Source of the DNA: Isoetes taiwanensis
Taxonomy: Eukaryota > Streptophyta > Lycopodiopsida > Isoetales > Isoetaceae
Direction of reading: 5' to 3'
NCBI GenBank assembly: GCA_021234155.1
Contig: JAJEKV010000062.1
Coordinates: forward strand, 126,001 to 190,000
DNA: 64,000 bases
Below the pieces are notes generated by a model. The model made no database searches and was not told the DNA's origin. It saw nothing but the letters and a program-made list of their open reading frames with translations. The translations under genes were made by a program, and so were the position numbers. This document shows, piece by piece, positions 36,120 to 47,096 of this stretch (the stretch's first letter is position 1; every line of letters starts with the position of its first letter).

Positions 36120-38400
36120 GTCCGAACTGTCCGGGGGTTCGGGCGTAAGGGCGATAGCCTCAATTCAATAAACGTGGACATGGACCTCATCTTCCTCATG
36201 GAGACATGGAACACTCGAGCCACGGTACCGCCCGATCCGGGAGTACCAAAGATTTTCGGTGTTCAATGGTTGTGCGGGAGACGTGGGCATCTGGGGTTGC
36301 TGCTACTACCGGTAGCCTTGGCACATTTGGTTTCCCTCCGAAGACCGGCGGACATAACCGCTACTTGTGGATCCGAAGTGCACCACCCCGGAGATCCTCT
36401 TCCTAGCCGCTTGCTACTTTTCCCATGCAGAGTCCCTTCTATCACCCACACTGAGGTGGGACAGTAATGGACCCAGATGTCGATCTATATGATGACATAT
36501 AGCAAAGACAAGTGGATGGGCGAGTCATGCTCCTTGAGACTTCAATGCACCTGACAGGGTGGAACAGCCATGCGGGCGGACCCTCATGGATGGCGTACGC
36601 GCTTCACGTCCCGTAAAGCGTGACTTTGCACACGGCACTCGATGATACAAGTCACCCGCCGGCAGACAATTGCTCCCTGATGTGCGCGGTATCTTTTGAC
36701 CTGCTCATATGCAATGGCCTACCACAATGGCCCTCTTCCCACCTACACTTTGCGACAGGACAATCAAGGGCGGCGAAACTAGTGTCATAGATTATGTCAT
36801 AGTGGCTGCGCAGGATGTATACCTTGTCACCCATTTTCACGTTGGTACTCGATCAATTCGGACGAGGGAGGTTCACTCGTATCACCTCCACTTCTATGTG
36901 AAGCTGCTCGGGCTAAAGCCGCCACATACTCTCAAGAGTAGTACCTGCCAACCTGGCTACGCTTTGGATTATGAGTAGGGCGAGGGTTACGCCGACATGC
37001 TCGTAGTTCTCCTCCCGACAGCTTCATGGCCCACATCGAGCAAAGAAACTACCAGGTTGAGCTCCTCGTAACGTGGCGCATGATGCTTTGGGAGACCTCC
37101 CCCATGCCGAGCTCGTAGGCCGCGAACCTTCCCGCTGAATGGGTTTGATGTCGAAGTGTAAGGAACGCAAACGCCGATTCCGCCTCATCGCGGATCGACA
37201 CGCGAAGCTCGTGCCACCACCATTACCGTGTTTTCCTCAAGGAAACAAAGGCAAGGTACCCGGCAAGGCACCAAGGAGAAATGTTCGCCCATCGACGCTT
37301 CCACCTCGAACTTTCGGGCGCTAGATACTGGCAGCCAAACAAACTTACACGGAACATCACGGCTGCAATAGGAGCAAAGACTGCAACAGCTTTATGATCC
37401 CCGAACAGGGCCGGATATGCCCCATAACATGGCTCAATTTGATCATCCGCGAGAAAAGATGTCGAAGAGGGCTGCAGCCACTGGCTAATGGGAAGGCAGC
37501 CAGAACTTGGACGGCACGAGTTGATCAAGTGGCCGGGATGTTCATGAATGCCCGTCCTTGCCGCCTTTCAACAAAATACGGCGCAAGAGGGTTTTTTCCG
37601 TCCATGGACCTAAGCGTGGTTGTCCGATCTACAAGGCGGGGACCCCTGCTTTATCGACCAATTACCCAACTATCATGGTCATCTCGGTGTTTGCCAAGAG
37701 CCCGCTGCGGCGGGCATTCTCGAGCAATGATAACCGATGGGGCAGTAGTCAGGCACTTACCCGTGCGGGCTTCCGACCCAGCATTCGACCATTGATCACA
37801 TCTTCACACTTTCGAGCCCCTGGTCGAGGCGGCCTAACCGCCATCGGGAGGACCCGCATCGCGTTTTGTGGACTTTGCAAAAGCTTTCGACATAGTACCC
37901 ATTGTAGGCGAGGGTTGCACCATCCGGGCTCCCTATGGATCCGGCAGAACGCAGGTACGCACTATACGAGTCTGCGCAGCCGCATGCAACCCCGGAGGAC
38001 AATCATTTTCCAAGAGCATTGGAGTTACGCCAGTTGTCCTCTCTCACCCACACTTTGGACTTTACATTGACCGCTTGGAAGCCCGGCTTGCCGCCAATGG
38101 GGGACGGTATACAACTCTTGCACCTGTGTCATCCGACACACCATCTATGCGATGATGTGGACCTCTTGGCCCATACACCGAGGGCATGCAGCACACACCT
38201 AGATGCCCCGACACATTCTACGCCAGGCGGACATGCGGTCAACCTCGCCAAGACTAAGGTGGTCCTCATATCCTCCTCACGCCATCCAAAGACCTCCGGT
38301 GCTCACTTATCGCTGGCGATGGTAGAGGTCACATCCGGCTACAAGTACCTACCCCTCCTCAATGTATTGGGATGCATCCATTCGCCTTGGTGATCGCAGG
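36120..38400 (+). pseudogene. Endonuclease/RT gene of the GC-rich LINE
   Basis: Endonuclease and RT motifs in the expected order are spread across all three frames with numerous one- and two-base shifts, so no long open frame survives. Catalytic Asp positions are still legible (VDFAKAFD at about 37870; CDDVD at about 38155, first residue changed from the usual Tyr-Ala). A region near 38395-38650 (RLGDRRLESVVSNAK) matches the stretch after RT. No restored reading frame is implied. Confidence 0.75.
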
Positions 38401-39500
38401 TTGGAAAGCGTTGTAAGCAATGCAAAACAATAGTCACAGGTGGCGTATGGATGATCGGCCACCACCACATTTGTTCCGCACCGGTGGAGCCAGTTCTTCA
38501 GATGGGGTCGAGGTGTGGGGCCCATGGTGTCTTTGGCAACTTGGAACGACTTAGAGCAGGTCGAAGGCATTTTTTGACGCGCACTTAGGGTCAAGCCCTG
38601 GCCCATATATCGATCTTGTTGCGGATTCATGCCCCCGCAAAGATGCGGGCCCTCGATAGACACATTGTTTGTTTCCCGCCGTCAGGTGGCCAAAGATGGG
38701 CGACACTTCGCCCCCCGACTTGGCTTACACTATGGCGATGAGCCCGCGAATCGACTCAAGGCTTGTTGGAAGGACAAGAGAGCTCGCTTCGGCGCTACTG
38801 AACGACGCCATAGGTGCATCCATTTAGGTGCATCCAGTTTACAATATTGATGCCGGATAGGGCCGAGGGGTACCCGACTCTTGTTTCCTATTGAAAAAAA
38901 ATGTATAGCTCGGGACCACCATGCTCGAACAAAAAGATGGCACACTACAAAGTAAAGAAAAATACAAAACCCCACTCCGTTTGAGGCCCACAACTCTACT
39001 TGCATTCTCGCTGTGCATGAAGAAGCTGCCAGATCATCGCTCATGGCCCATTCAAAACAGGGCCCACCATCTTCGGCTTGAGACGGGTCATTGGGTTGGA
39101 GAGCCGGGCCGCCAGACGGTGCTTTGTCAATGTTGCCCCCGGGGTTGTTGAGGATGAAAGCCATGCCTTCCAGAGTCTGCCCGACCTATAGTCGATTCGG
39201 GCTCGCTACATTCTCTTGGTGCGACTGGTCTGCCCCCCGCACGAAGCTACTTGGTGCCGCCGGGCTTCGATCCCTTGGCTCCTACCTCCGTGGAGGTTTT
39301 GATCTCACTGACTCATTTTCTACCCCCCCTACCTCCACCGCCCTAATTCATGTGTATATGTATATTTGTATACTGCCGGAGCTTGTTGTCGGCCGGTTTT
39401 CCCCTCCTAAGGGGTTTTAATCCGGGTAGCAACGGGCTTGTCGCACCTGTAATTTGGGTCCCATAGGCCGATTGGCCTCGCGGACGATAAAAGAACCAAC

Positions 39501-39562
39501 CTTCCCTCCCTCCCTCCCTCCCTCCTCCCCTCCCTCCCCTCCCTCCTTCCTTCCTTCCTTCC
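39501..39562. repeat. CTCC/CTTC microsatellite
   Basis: Pure pyrimidine repeats of CTCC turning into CTTC. They sit exactly where the GC-rich LINE ends, so they may be its 3' tail rather than an independent microsatellite. Confidence 0.9.
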
Positions 39563-41779
39563 TATGCCATCTTTCAAAAGAAAATGATTTGTTACATGCA
39601 AAATCAAGAACAGAGCTTACGTCAAACGTATAGTTTATCCTAAATGCTCTTCCTGGATTTAGCCTTGCAAGAAAATGGTGAAGTAAAAACCAAGGAAGAA
39701 TGCCTTAGTCCGCCCATGAACCAAAATGGTTGTTTGAATCTTCTCCATGGCTGGCTACTGCTCTGATCTACACCAACGAAGCTATTGGATCCTTCAAATG
39801 AATTTCTTCCAATATTCATGCTTTGACTGGAGACAGAATCTGCAGGCCATTATACATTGCTGCAAAATATGAGAAGGAGATATTGTGACTCTATTATTGC
39901 AAAAGACTGCAGTTTCAGATCTGCTGAAAGATGACAATGAAGGAGACCCCGAAAAGCTACCCTAAAATCAATCCCCTACTGAAATAATAAGCACCTCCTT
40001 TGAAATTTATAGCATGGGCTGGGATCTTAAGCATATGCTAACGTGCTTGAGCTAGATTCAACATGCCAGAATTTGAAAATATATCTCTGCTTCATATCCT
40101 TTTCTATAAATTCATTTTATTTGTAGTATTTGTATCTGAATTTTGCAGATGTAGGCTTTGATTTAAATTGTCTGCCATCCCGTTGCAACATAAAGAATCT
40201 ACTACCTCCTTCGAGGGGTCCTAGAGCTCAACATGCATAGGCTAAATGGCACGCACCATCAGGAAGCTTGCAGTGAAAACACTTGGGATATCAGAATTAA
40301 AAGGTACAGAAGATACAGAAAACAATCCTACAAAAGATACAGAAAATTAAAATATATAACTCGTACTGCAAGAGTTGCCATAAAATAAGCTTGTCCTGAA
40401 GAGAAGCAACTGTTGAGCTAAGGAAGGTTTTGGAATCCTTTTATGCACCTACTAAAGGTCTGACACTGTTTTAATTCTTACATATAGACTGGTGCCATCG
40501 CAAAAAAAAAGCATTGGGCTACTGATGTGTGTACCCATTGCCATGCCATATCGTGGCGAAATATGCCCGAGATCTGCCCCTGCTTTTAGAACTTGCATAA
40601 TAAGGCGACGCTCCTCCTTTGTTCCATTCATTATTGGCTTGCTTAACGTAAAGCAAACCTAAATTTGAACCCTTCGATGTAGTCAGGTCATTTGTGGCTC
40701 TAGGATGTAGGGCTGATCCAAATCCAGGATTTACAAAATAACATTATAATATAGGATCATTTAAGAATGTAGTGGTTTGCATTTGCACATGATGCTATTC
40801 GGCTATGACAAAACATGTCATTGATGCTAAAATCCATCCTTTGAATAATGCTAAACCCATCCTTTTGAATAATAATAGCTAGAAAGAAGGCACTCTAACG
40901 CCCAAAATAACTTTGATGAATAGAATAGAATATATTTTTTAACGTCTAGGGAGACCAAGAGGCCGTGTCCCCACCCACAAGATGGAAACCCCCAAATCCC
41001 ACATGCCAACCACTGAGGATGAGCACCTTTTACACTTAAATTTCAATCCATAAATTGTAGAGGTTCTAAGGGCCATAAACATTAGTTTCCCTCTCCTTCC
41101 ATTTCCTTCCTGAACCCTGTTATCAACATGTCGACCCCAGTTTCCTCTCCAAATTTCATGGGCATGTGCATAAATGAGGAAGCCCACATACGCCTACAAC
41201 CAGCATAAGCCAGGACCAGCATAACAACGAAGCTTATATTGGAGGATCTCATAGACTCCATACCAATTTACAAGACGGATGACATAAGCGAGGCTAACAA
41301 GTCTACCTTTGAAAATCAATTCAGTGGAAAAGGTACGTGCAACACACTTGGTTAGGAAGACTTATGGTCGGTACTCAAATCTAGCAGCATGACACTGACG
41401 AAAGCAACAACAGATCGAGCATCAGAAGGAATCTGGAAAAAAATCCAGGCAACTGTTGAGGAAAATACACTTAATCTTGTAGGTTTGGCAGAGTAGATAT
41501 AGTTTTCGATATTTGCATTGCTGAAAAAGCAATTGGTTGTAGAAAAGCAATGCGTTATTGGCATGAAAACCCACACACAATAACTAGATGGTCGATTCCA
41601 ACACCTCCGTGCTCATCTAGCCATGATGTCAACCAAAATGGACATCATTTTCTAGGACAGGGAGGGAATTGAGCGGGAGATTAAGGACTATGTCACAGCT
41701 GAAGTTATGGAGATGATCGCCATGGCCTAATGCACTATTAAAACAACCACCACAAAAATCAAGATGCTGCACTAATAGC
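39563..41779. other. Intergenic, nothing clearly recognised
   Basis: No gene is supported. The segment near 40935-41000 (TTTTAACGTCTAGGGAGACC...) resembles 57205-57260 and may be a short dispersed repeat. Other frames are short and random-looking. Confidence 0.45.
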
Positions 41780-41965
41780 ACCCCAAGAGGTTACAACAAC
41801 AGCAACAGTAGTGGTAGCATCACTCCGATGGGTTGTATGAGCAGCATAGTGGTAGCACCCCTAGGGGTTTGCATGAGCAACAATTCCAGCAACACCTCAA
41901 GGGGTTGCAGTAGCAACAATGCCTCGAGGGGTTGCAATAGTACTACCAGCAGTAGTGATTGCATC
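41780..41965. repeat. Degenerate minisatellite, about 30-36-bp units
   Basis: Repeats of the type CAACAMCYC.AGGGGTTGCA.TAG occur at least five times with variable spacing. In one frame they would read as Ser/Asn/Gly/Cys repeats, but no gene context supports translation. Confidence 0.7.
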
Positions 41966-41999
41966 ATGAGCCGAAGATTTTTGGCCACACATGTTGAAA

Positions 42000-42835
42000 G
42001 GCAGGAGCCATTCATTGACTAGTCATGCGGTTAAGAAGGTAATTGCTTCAGATGTACAACATATTTGACTTGCTTATCTCAATGATCTCGCACAGTGGCC
42101 ATCTTTCCCCTCCAACACTTGTCGATACCAAAATCAGGGGGGCGGATCCAAAGTTGTAGATTATTGCTCATGGTCGAGCAAGATTTAGGCCTTCTCACGC
42201 ATCTGCAGGTGGGAATAGACAACAAAGATGAATTGGAGGATTCAGATCATCAACCCCAATGCCAAGTACCTTCCATATGCCTCAGTTTCACTTTGATTAC
42301 GATCGAGCAGAATCTGATGTCCAGCTGCTAACAAAAGAGCTATTGAAAATTTTGCAGCTTTTGAGCAACAGACTGACAATTTGGCCACCGTCCTTCTGAA
42401 TGTTGCAAAGTGATGTTTTGAGAAAAGATGCACAAGAAGGTCTTCACGTTCAGCCAGCTTTCTTCGCAACAAATGATTCGATGCTGAATGTAAGAAACTT
42501 AAACGCTGGCTCAAGTAGGTAGTTGATCCCACTTTCAGGTCACAGGTAATCAATACAAACTTTCCTCAAAGGCAATAAGGCACGGTACACTGCAGAGCAT
42601 CAATAAGAAATATTCTACCTCCATGATGTTTATAGAAGAGTACTACAAAAATCTATACAACCTTTGAGGAACATCTCTTTGGAACAATGGGTGCAGCACT
42701 TGTTGCAGCTTAATGATGCTATCAGAGTTCGAATGAGGTACCAGTACAAACATACCCAGTATTAGTTATAATGTCGCTAAAGGCTTGCAACATCTTCCAA
42801 ATGGCAAGGCCATAGACGATATCTAATTACCCTGG
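42000..42835 (+). mobile_element. Old fragment of the GC-rich LINE family
   Basis: The plus-strand sequence aligns by eye with 36690-37330 of the GC-rich LINE. The end of the endonuclease (CAGTGGCC..C.T..CC.CC region near 42095; KVVDY and LTHLQVG) and the linker (KGNKARYTAEHQ near 42575 versus KETKARYPARHQ near 37240) keep their order and spacing. It is AT-shifted and full of stops. Both ends are approximate. Confidence 0.65.
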
Positions 42836-43206
42836 CCTTAGATGGGAGAATTGTAAGATCTAATGACATAGTTCAAAGATGTGTCACACCACGTGTACTT
42901 AATTCCGAAAGAAAAAAAAAAAAAAAAAATCAAAGATAGACATAACAACGGGTCGAGGAAAATTCCAAGGAAATGTCTAATTTCCCTGGCTTTATATGGA
43001 AAAATTATTACGACATAACTCAAATTTGGTTGATGTGTCACACCACGTAGATAGGTTAGAATTGCATCTAGCAATCCTTATAACTCAGATAAGGCAAGCT
43101 TGCTAAAAATCATATCTCAAATTTGGCTAATGTGTCACACCACATGGATAGGCTAGAATTGCAACTAGCAATCCTTGTACCTTAGATAAGGCAAGCCTGC
43201 TAAAAA
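42836..43206. repeat. Local repeats with GTGTCACACCACRT
   Basis: Three related copies occur: 42825-42895, 42977-43110 and about 43116-43206. The last two are a tandem pair with a 97-bp period (CTCAAATTTGG...GATAAGGCAAGC.TGCTAAAAAT). An A-run at about 42908-42929 separates the first from the second. Confidence 0.75.
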
Positions 43207-43234
43207 TAAAAAAATATCCAACAAAAAGGAAGAA

Positions 43235-43310
43235 TGGCTTCACTCGAGTTTGAATTAGAGACCTTCAATGTGTTAGACTAAAAGGATAACATCTATGCCA
43301 TCGTGAAATC
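43235..43310 (-). pseudogene. tRNA-Val pseudogene, most decayed copy
   Basis: This aligns with the tRNA-Val(AAC) at 44229-44302. The anticodon-loop core (GTCTAACACA) and part of the T arm persist, but the D arm and acceptor stem are damaged and the length is 76 rather than 74. It is unlikely to be functional. Confidence 0.75.
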
Positions 43311-43983
43311 AAATATGTTTTAAAAAATCAGATTTACCCTTACACATAAAAAACTAACCCCAGTTCTTCTTTTTTTAGCACGCTCGAGATCCAAAACCTG
43401 ATTTTCAAGAAATAGCTTTGCATTACTTTCAAGGTTTGTAACTCGAGTTTATCTAGATGGGGAGCTCATGTGAATACAAGATCCTCCGAGAAATACCTGT
43501 TTGGAATTAATAAAAAATATTCATGTTCTAAAGTAAGGTTTCTCTTCGTTCATATAGGAGTTAGATTAGTGGGTAAGTTTAGGAAATCTTCACACCCTCT
43601 CCCCTCGTGCCAAAAAGAAAAAAAAGGTTTCATGAATTAATAGATTTGTAGCTTTGAAAAAGATTCTCAAACCAAAAGATCTGTGAGCTCGACATTGAGA
43701 AAACCTTGAAGTTCTTGACCCATGGGAAACCACACTCAAGATTTCTGACAAAAAAGGCCCTGCAAACCCCCATGTATTATCAAACCCGGCAGAAAGATAG
43801 AGCGGCTTGTATACTTGTAAAACCAAAACAAAATTTACACCAAAACAAGATTTCCGAGGAAAACAAAACAAAAATCACACCAAGGACAAAACTTTCAATA
43901 AAATAGAAACAAAAATCACCAGAATAAACAAATAAAAGCAAAACAAAAATCACACCAAAAGTAGACTTCAAAAAAATAAGGAA
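43311..43983. other. A-rich spacer between tRNA copies
   Basis: A-rich sequence with repeated ACAAAAATCACACCAA words (about 43868-43960). These form part of a roughly 246-bp duplicated unit that includes the tRNA copies. No coding potential is credible. Confidence 0.55.
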
Positions 43984-44057
43984 TGGCTTTGCTTGGGTTT
44001 GAACTGGAGACTTTCAGTGTGTTAGACTAACATGATAACCTACTACACCACAAAATC
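43984..44057 (-). pseudogene. tRNA-Val(AAC) pseudogene
   Basis: It has the same length (74) as the intact gene, and the anticodon arm with loop CTAACAC is preserved. The T stem has three mismatches (TCCAG against CCAAG) and the acceptor stem has a mismatch at its second pair. It lies in a roughly 246-bp tandem unit together with 44229-44302. Confidence 0.85.
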
Positions 44058-44228
44058 AAAAAGAATAAAAAACTATATTACAGAAAGATAAAGACTCCAG
44101 ATCGATGGAAATAAAACATCTCATCAAAGACAAGACTTTCAATGGAAACAAAAGAAAAATCACCAAAATAAACCATTATAAAGGCGAAACAAAAATCACA
44201 ACAAAAGAAGACCTCATGAAATAAGAAA

Positions 44229-44302
44229 TGGCTTCGCCCGGGTTTGAACCGGAGACCTTCAGTGTGTTAGACTGACGTGATAACCAACTACACCACGAAA
44301 CC
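44229..44302 (-). tRNA. tRNA-Val(AAC)
   Basis: The minus strand folds as a standard cloverleaf: acceptor GGTTTCG/CGAAGCC plus discriminator A, a TGGTGTAGTTGG box A in the D arm, an anticodon stem TCAGT/ACTGA with loop CTAACAC (anticodon AAC), and a T arm TCCGG-TTCAAAC-CCGGG carrying box B. There is no intron and no encoded CCA. T-runs for pol III termination lie at 44203-44206 (TTTT) and 44191-44195 (TTTTT) in the transcript sense. It delivers valine in cytosolic translation. It is the intact member of a three-copy tandem set and stands 115 bp upstream of a divergent protein gene. Confidence 0.96.
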
Positions 44303-44417
44303 TGATATGCACAATTTTAACCAATGTATTATTATAGATTTATATGATGAATCTTTTTCCCACATGTTAGCGGCAACACTCTGCCCTACTCCGAGGATTC
44401 TCAGTTTTCAAAGAAGA

Positions 44418-46260
44418 ATGGATTCGGAATGGGCATGTAGCTCATGCACATTTCTCAATCCTCCAATATCCGCTGCTTGTCAAATATGTCTTGAAGCAAG
44501 GCATTCTCACTCTCATAATCCACCTCGAGAAATCGTAGCTCTTCGCTGGAATTGTTCTGTGTGTACATTTGCCAACGAAAAGCTTGGCAATTGCCAAATG
44601 TGTGGGGCAGAAAGAGCTGCGGATGAAGAGGCACCTCGGTTAGATTCTAGCTTCAAACCCTTGAGGTCCACAAGTATGAAACGGATAGTTCCTGATGCAG
44701 CTTCGGATTCGAAGGAAAATGTGGCTTCAGAAGAAAGCAAGCCAGAGAAGCAGCAGCCTAACTCCTTGCTCAAACAATTACATACGGAGAGAATCTCTAG
44801 ACAAATGGAGTCTGATTCTCGCCCAGGTAAGTATAGTTTTAAGGCTTTTTAAAAAAGTTTGATTTTTTTTAATCAGTTCAAATCCCTCGAGGTTGAAAAT
44901 TTACTGCTTATTGTTTTAGCTCTAGTTGAATCAAAGGAAGCAGTGGCATCTGTACCTCAAATAGTTTTCTTAACATACAATGTATGGTTTCGTGAGGATC
45001 TTGAGATGCGTGCAAGAATGAGTGCTATTGGGGATCTCATTTTGCAACATCAACCACATGTGATCTGCTTCCAGGTTACTTTTAGTCGACCTCCTTTCCC
45101 CCTCTTTCTATGGCAGATAAGAATGGGGGAGTTGAAAGTAATCGACGGGGCATATAGTTGCATTTTCATATTCTTGAGTAAATGATATTAGTGATCAAGG
45201 AAACCCTTGATATTCATATTTTGTGTTGTCTACTATACCATAAACCCCATTCTGAAGTTCCATGGATAAATTCTTTTGGAATATGAAAATAAAGGCATCC
45301 AATAATGATTGAACTATTATTTCTCTTAATAATGAGCAAACTCTCTCACTTTCTTGATTTGAAGTGTCTATCTGATTCCATCAGACTGTTCGTCGCAGGA
45401 AGTTACTCCTAATATATACAATATTTTTCAAGAATCGACCTGGTGGGGTAATTACAAGTGTTCTGTTACACCAGAGTTTGCTTTGAAGCGCGCTTACTTC
45501 TGTATCCAGGTTTGAGGACATTCTTTATTGTGCAAGAAATTATATTGCACGTTTTAACATTTGTACCCTTGCCTGTGTGCTCCTCAGTTAAGCAAGCTTC
45601 CGGTAGCTGCATTTTATCGCAATCCCTTCCGAAACTCAGTAATGGGAAGAGAGCTTTGTCTGGCTGATTTGAATGTGGGAAATAATGTACAGTTAGTTGT
45701 GGCAACAACACATTTGGAAAGTCCATGCCCTGCACCTCCTACATGGAATCAGATGTATAGTTCAGAGCGTGTTTTCCAAGCAAATGAAGCCATTAAACTT
45801 CTTAAAGATTTTCCAAATGTCATCTACGGAGGCGACATGAATTGGGATGACAAGTTAGATGGCCCTCCCCCACTTGAAAAGGACTGGTTTGACTCATGGC
45901 TTAAGCTTCGGCCTGACCAGGTACAATTTTGGAATTTTTTAGCTTCTTTCTTTATCATTGAAATTGTTTGACTTATGTTTCTCCTTTTAATTACAGCCAG
46001 GATTGACATATGATACTCGTACAAACCAGATGCTGACTGGAAACCGGACTTTGCAGAAGCGCTTGGATAGGATATTTTGTCACTTAAATGATTTTGATGT
46101 TGAGAGCATTGATATGGTTGGGACCAGTCCAATTGCAGGTTTAACTTATCAGAAAGAGAAGTCAATCAGAAAGCAAAAACAGCTCATTACTCTACCAGTC
46201 TTACCAAGTGATCACTATGGTCTACTGTTGAAATTAGCAAAAAAGATCCCTGTTCCATGA
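44418..46260 (+). CDS. TDP2: TDP2-like tyrosyl-DNA phosphodiesterase with two RanBP2 zinc fingers
   Basis: Five exons (44418-44826, 44920-45074, 45399-45509, 45588-45920, 45997-46260) join in frame to 423 residues, with all four introns (93, 324, 78, 76 bp) GT-AG. Two RanBP2-type fingers come first: C7-C10-C21-C24 and C46-C49-C59-C62. A charged linker follows, then an endonuclease/exonuclease/phosphatase domain from about 150. Its catalytic signatures are all present: N157 in YNVWF, E189 starting exon 3, H267 in TTHLES, D308/N310 in GGDMNWDD and H409 in SDHYGL. Plant proteins of this layout are the TDP2 class, which removes topoisomerase II protein from 5' DNA ends. The start was chosen because the first finger begins at residue 5; an in-frame ATG at 44364 would add 18 residues. 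Identification is by motif. It is apparently intact and probably functional. Confidence 0.9.
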
Positions 46261-46543
46261 ATGAAGAAGAGAGGGGATGCTCACCATCAGAGTTTTGTTG
46301 ATGTGATCATGTTTGAGAAGGAACAACACTGATGTGGACCCTTCTTTGTTTTGGGCTGACCAATCTTCTGAGTGAACTTGGCGGCTTTTACAGATTAGAA
46401 GTTGTTTTCTGGTCAGCTGTAGAAATGAAATTTAGAGAATGTAAATATGTACTTTTTAGTGGCTTTTTGAAGTAGAACTTCTGCTTTTAATGGATGAACT
46501 AATTTGTTAAGTCAACTGATGAGTCACAAGCCCATTTCATCAA
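46261..46543. other. 3' flank of the TDP2-like gene
   Basis: T-rich 3' UTR-like sequence. No perfect AATAAA was seen; weak signals such as TGAAAT and TTTTTAGTGGC occur around 46430-46470. Confidence 0.4.
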
Positions 46544-46552
46544 CGTTGTTTT
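46544..46552. repeat. 9-bp TSD of MITE, left copy
   Basis: CGTTGTTTT, repeated exactly at 46675-46683. Confidence 0.85.
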
Positions 46553-46674
46553 GGATAGTCTTCGTTTTGCAGCCCCCACTGACGTGGCATTATTCTAGCC
46601 CTTGATGTCCAGATTGTGTGGTCTGGATCTGTGCCACATCAGGTGGGTGCGAGGGCTGTAAAACGAAGATGTCC
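46553..46674. mobile_element. 122-bp MITE, Mutator-like
   Basis: The ends are inverted repeats: GGATAGTCTTCGTTTTGCAG on the left and, as reverse complement of the right end, GGACATCTTCGTTTTACAG. Complementarity extends inward (CTGACGTGGCA versus CTGATGTGGCA), so the whole element can fold back on itself. A perfect 9-bp TSD, the size made by Mutator-like transposases, brackets it. It has no coding capacity and would have been moved by a transposase in trans. It lies between the TDP2-like gene and the PPR gene. Confidence 0.85.
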
Positions 46675-46683
46675 CGTTGTTTT
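46675..46683. repeat. 9-bp TSD of MITE, right copy
   Basis: CGTTGTTTT, an exact copy of 46544-46552. Confidence 0.85.
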
Positions 46684-47096
46684 TTCTCCCATTTTTCTTT
46701 CTTTTGGGTTCTGTCATTTTGTCCATATACCCCAAAAATGACAACAACAATCAGATGTAGCGTGCTTTGAAAAACTTGACATCTAAAAAAGGTTCAACCA
46801 GAGATTTAAAACTCGACAACGTAATTGCACTTAAGAGGTTTACGGTTTATGGTCTCTTCCATGTCAGTCGAAAGTGTGCATCTATCAGAGAGACGAATAG
46901 ATTTACTCTTCATCGGCAGGTCTCTCATGGCCAGCCGATACCAAACCAATCAATCTGCTTTGAGTTCCTTGCATTATGATAACAAGCTTCCGCCATCACT
47001 GTCGCCTGTTATCAGACGATTCTTTCCTCATATCGCATGGAAATGGGGTAAAATGGTATGGTTTTCTGTAGTCCCTTGCGTTTTCATTTTTGAAAT
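46684..47096. other. 5' flank of the PPR gene
   Basis: No clear TATA box was seen. Short frames at 46767-47090 are not supported as coding. Confidence 0.4.

Larger units (their letters stand above)
34320..39563 (+). mobile_element. GC-rich LINE of a second clade with microsatellite tail
   Basis: The plus strand carries a decayed element much richer in GC than its surroundings; the composition changes sharply near 34320. In order: a Pro/Arg-rich ORF1-like part (about 34330-36100), an endonuclease (VDMDLIFLMETWN near 36175; GGETSVIDYVI near 36770), and RT with blocks QALTRAGFRPSIR near 37755, VDFAKAFDIVP near 37870, FGLYIDRLEARLAANGG near 38055, CDDVDLLAHTP (YADD-type box) near 38155 and VNLAKTKVV near 38240. 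A long 3' region ends in a CTCC/CTTC microsatellite at 39501-39562 instead of poly(A). The FGLYIDRLE and VDFAKAFD wording is unlike the L1-type LINEs elsewhere here and recalls elements I associate with algae and seed-free plants (memory-based inference). The 5' end is placed by composition and no TSD was found. Confidence 0.75.

Noticed and set aside
35518-36467. Long GC-rich plus-strand frames as host genes
   Set aside because: Arg/Pro/Ala-rich frames arise easily in GC-rich DNA, and they overlap the ORF1/endonuclease part of a decayed LINE.
41828-42022. Ser/Asn/Gly/Cys repeat peptide
   Set aside because: It is a chance reading of a degenerate minisatellite next to an old LINE fragment.
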